Part shown: positions 31,676-32,296 of the stretch, one piece after another | How the letters are laid out: each line of letters opens with the position of its first letter | Numbering within the stretch: the first letter of the stretch is position 1 | Assembly (NCBI GenBank): GCA_030538705.1 | Contig: JAUNTL010000006.1 | Location: 1-32,296, forward strand | Direction: 5' to 3' | Length of the DNA stretch: 32,296 nucleotides | Origin: Paracoccus sp. (in: a-proteobacteria) | GTDB taxonomy: Bacteria > Pseudomonadota > Alphaproteobacteria > Rhodobacterales > Rhodobacteraceae | Notes under the pieces: generated by a model | Database searches by the model: none | What the model was told of the DNA's origin: nothing | Seen by the model: only the letters and a program-made list of their open reading frames with translations | Program-made: the position numbers and the translations under genes

Positions 31676-32262
31676 GGGTGATCGGGGGCCGGCTGCGCGG
31701 GCTGAAACTGGCCGAGGTCGGCGCCGGCGATACCGCCGCCCATCTGCGCCCGACCACCGACCGCACGCGCGAGACGATGTTCAACCTGCTCATCAACAGC
31801 CTTGGCATCCGGCTGGAGGGGATGCGCGTGCTGGACCTTTTCGCCGGCACCGGCGCCCTTGGGCTGGAGGCCCTGTCACGCGGCGCGGCGCGTGTCGCCT
31901 TTGTCGATGACGGCGCGGCGGCGCGCGCGCTGTTGCGGGCCAATATCGAAAAGGCGCGCGCCATGGGCGTGACGGATCTGTGGCGGCGCGATGCAACGCG
32001 TCTGGGGCAGAACCGTGGCGCGGGCTATGACCTGATCTTCATGGACCCGCCCTATGGCAAGGCCCTGGGCGAGGCCGCGCTGAGTTCCGCGATAGAAGGT
32101 GGCTGGCTGGCCCCCGACGCCCTGCTGGTCTGGGAAGAAAGCACCCCGCCCGCCCTGCCGGGGGGATTCGATCTGCGGGATCAGCGCCGCTATGGCGAGA
32201 CAATCGTGACCATCGCGCAACGCAAGCCGGATCAGGCCGCAGATAGCCAGACCCGGCAGTAA
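31672..32262 (+). CDS. rsmD: 16S rRNA (guanine-966-N2)-methyltransferase RsmD
   Basis: SAM-dependent methylation of 16S rRNA G966 in the 30S subunit. The 196-residue protein starts with GTG, overlapping the upstream stop; MRVIGGRLRGLKL is the family opening. LRPTTDRTRETMFNLL (RNA-binding entry), RVLDLFAGTGALGLEALSRG (SAM motif I), FVDDGAAA (acidic loop) and LIFMDPPYG (catalytic D/NPPY) follow in the usual order. Length matches the family (about 185-200). The C-terminal tail after YGETIVTI is polar. Coupling to a flavoprotein gene is probably a positional accident of a compact genome. Confidence 0.95.
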   Translation: MRVIGGRLRGLKLAEVGAGDTAAHLRPTTDRTRETMFNLLINSLGIRLEGMRVLDLFAGTGALGLEALSRGAARVAFVDDGAAARALLRANIEKARAMGVTDLWRRDATRLGQNRGAGYDLIFMDPPYGKALGEAALSSAIEGGWLAPDALLVWEESTPPALPGGFDLRDQRRYGETIVTIAQRKPDQAADSQTRQ

Positions 32263-32263
32263 A

Positions 32264-32295
32264 GCAGGGCGCGGCGGGCGCGCCGGCCGCCCTGC
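32264..32295 (+). terminator. Hairpin after rsmD
   Basis: GCAGGGCG (32264-32271) and CGCCCTGC (32288-32295) form an 8-bp stem two bases after the rsmD stop, with extra GC pairing inside. Bases beyond the window edge, where a T-run would be, are not visible. Confidence 0.5.
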
Positions 32296-32296
32296 C

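Overview
The window is a piece of a high-GC alphaproteobacterial genome, most likely Rhodobacteraceae and probably Paracoccus or a close relative. The evidence is strong G/C bias at third codon positions, an imuA-imuB-dnaE2 mutasome operon, a threonine dehydrogenase/ketobutyrate lyase pair, and a ubiTUV cluster typical of facultatively anaerobic alphaproteobacteria. The genus is inference from protein character; no database was searched.

Bases 1-8277 look accessory. They hold the 3' end of an unidentified gene, a small HTH-like protein, a decayed tniB transposition gene joined to a second copy of the dnaE2 3' end, an oxygen-independent ubiquinone cluster (ubiT-ubiU-ubiV on minus, ubiD-ubiX divergent on plus, with an FNR-type dyad between them), a small SH3 lipoprotein, an orphan decayed type I-E-like CRISPR array with an exact 61-bp period, and a small hypothetical gene. 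A related ~80-bp repeat with a covarying hairpin lies on each side of the ubi cluster.

Bases 8278-13602 are the translesion mutasome operon imuA-imuB-dnaE2, translationally coupled, with a promoter that would give a nearly leaderless imuA transcript. A sequence made of the dnaE2 3' end and the bases after it recurs three times: at the real dnaE2 end, inverted just upstream of imuA, and next to the tniB relic. The operon is therefore bracketed by short diverged inverted repeats.

Bases 13603-20399 carry amino-acid metabolism and transport: kbl-tdh (threonine to glycine and acetyl-CoA), an Lrp/AsnC regulator divergent from a class V PLP enzyme, a MATE exporter and an XRE-cupin regulator. Bases 20558-26201 are a colinear run: a FabI-like reductase, a DUF3141 protein with a PHA-synthase-like Cys-Asp-His triad, both subunits of a 3-oxoacid CoA-transferase, and an alpha/beta hydrolase. 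Together they suggest an acyl-CoA or hydroxyalkanoate pathway of unknown product. Bases 26400-32296 hold an SDR, a secreted CHAT-domain protein, tRNA-Ala(CGC), a ferredoxin-reductase-like flavoprotein and rsmD.
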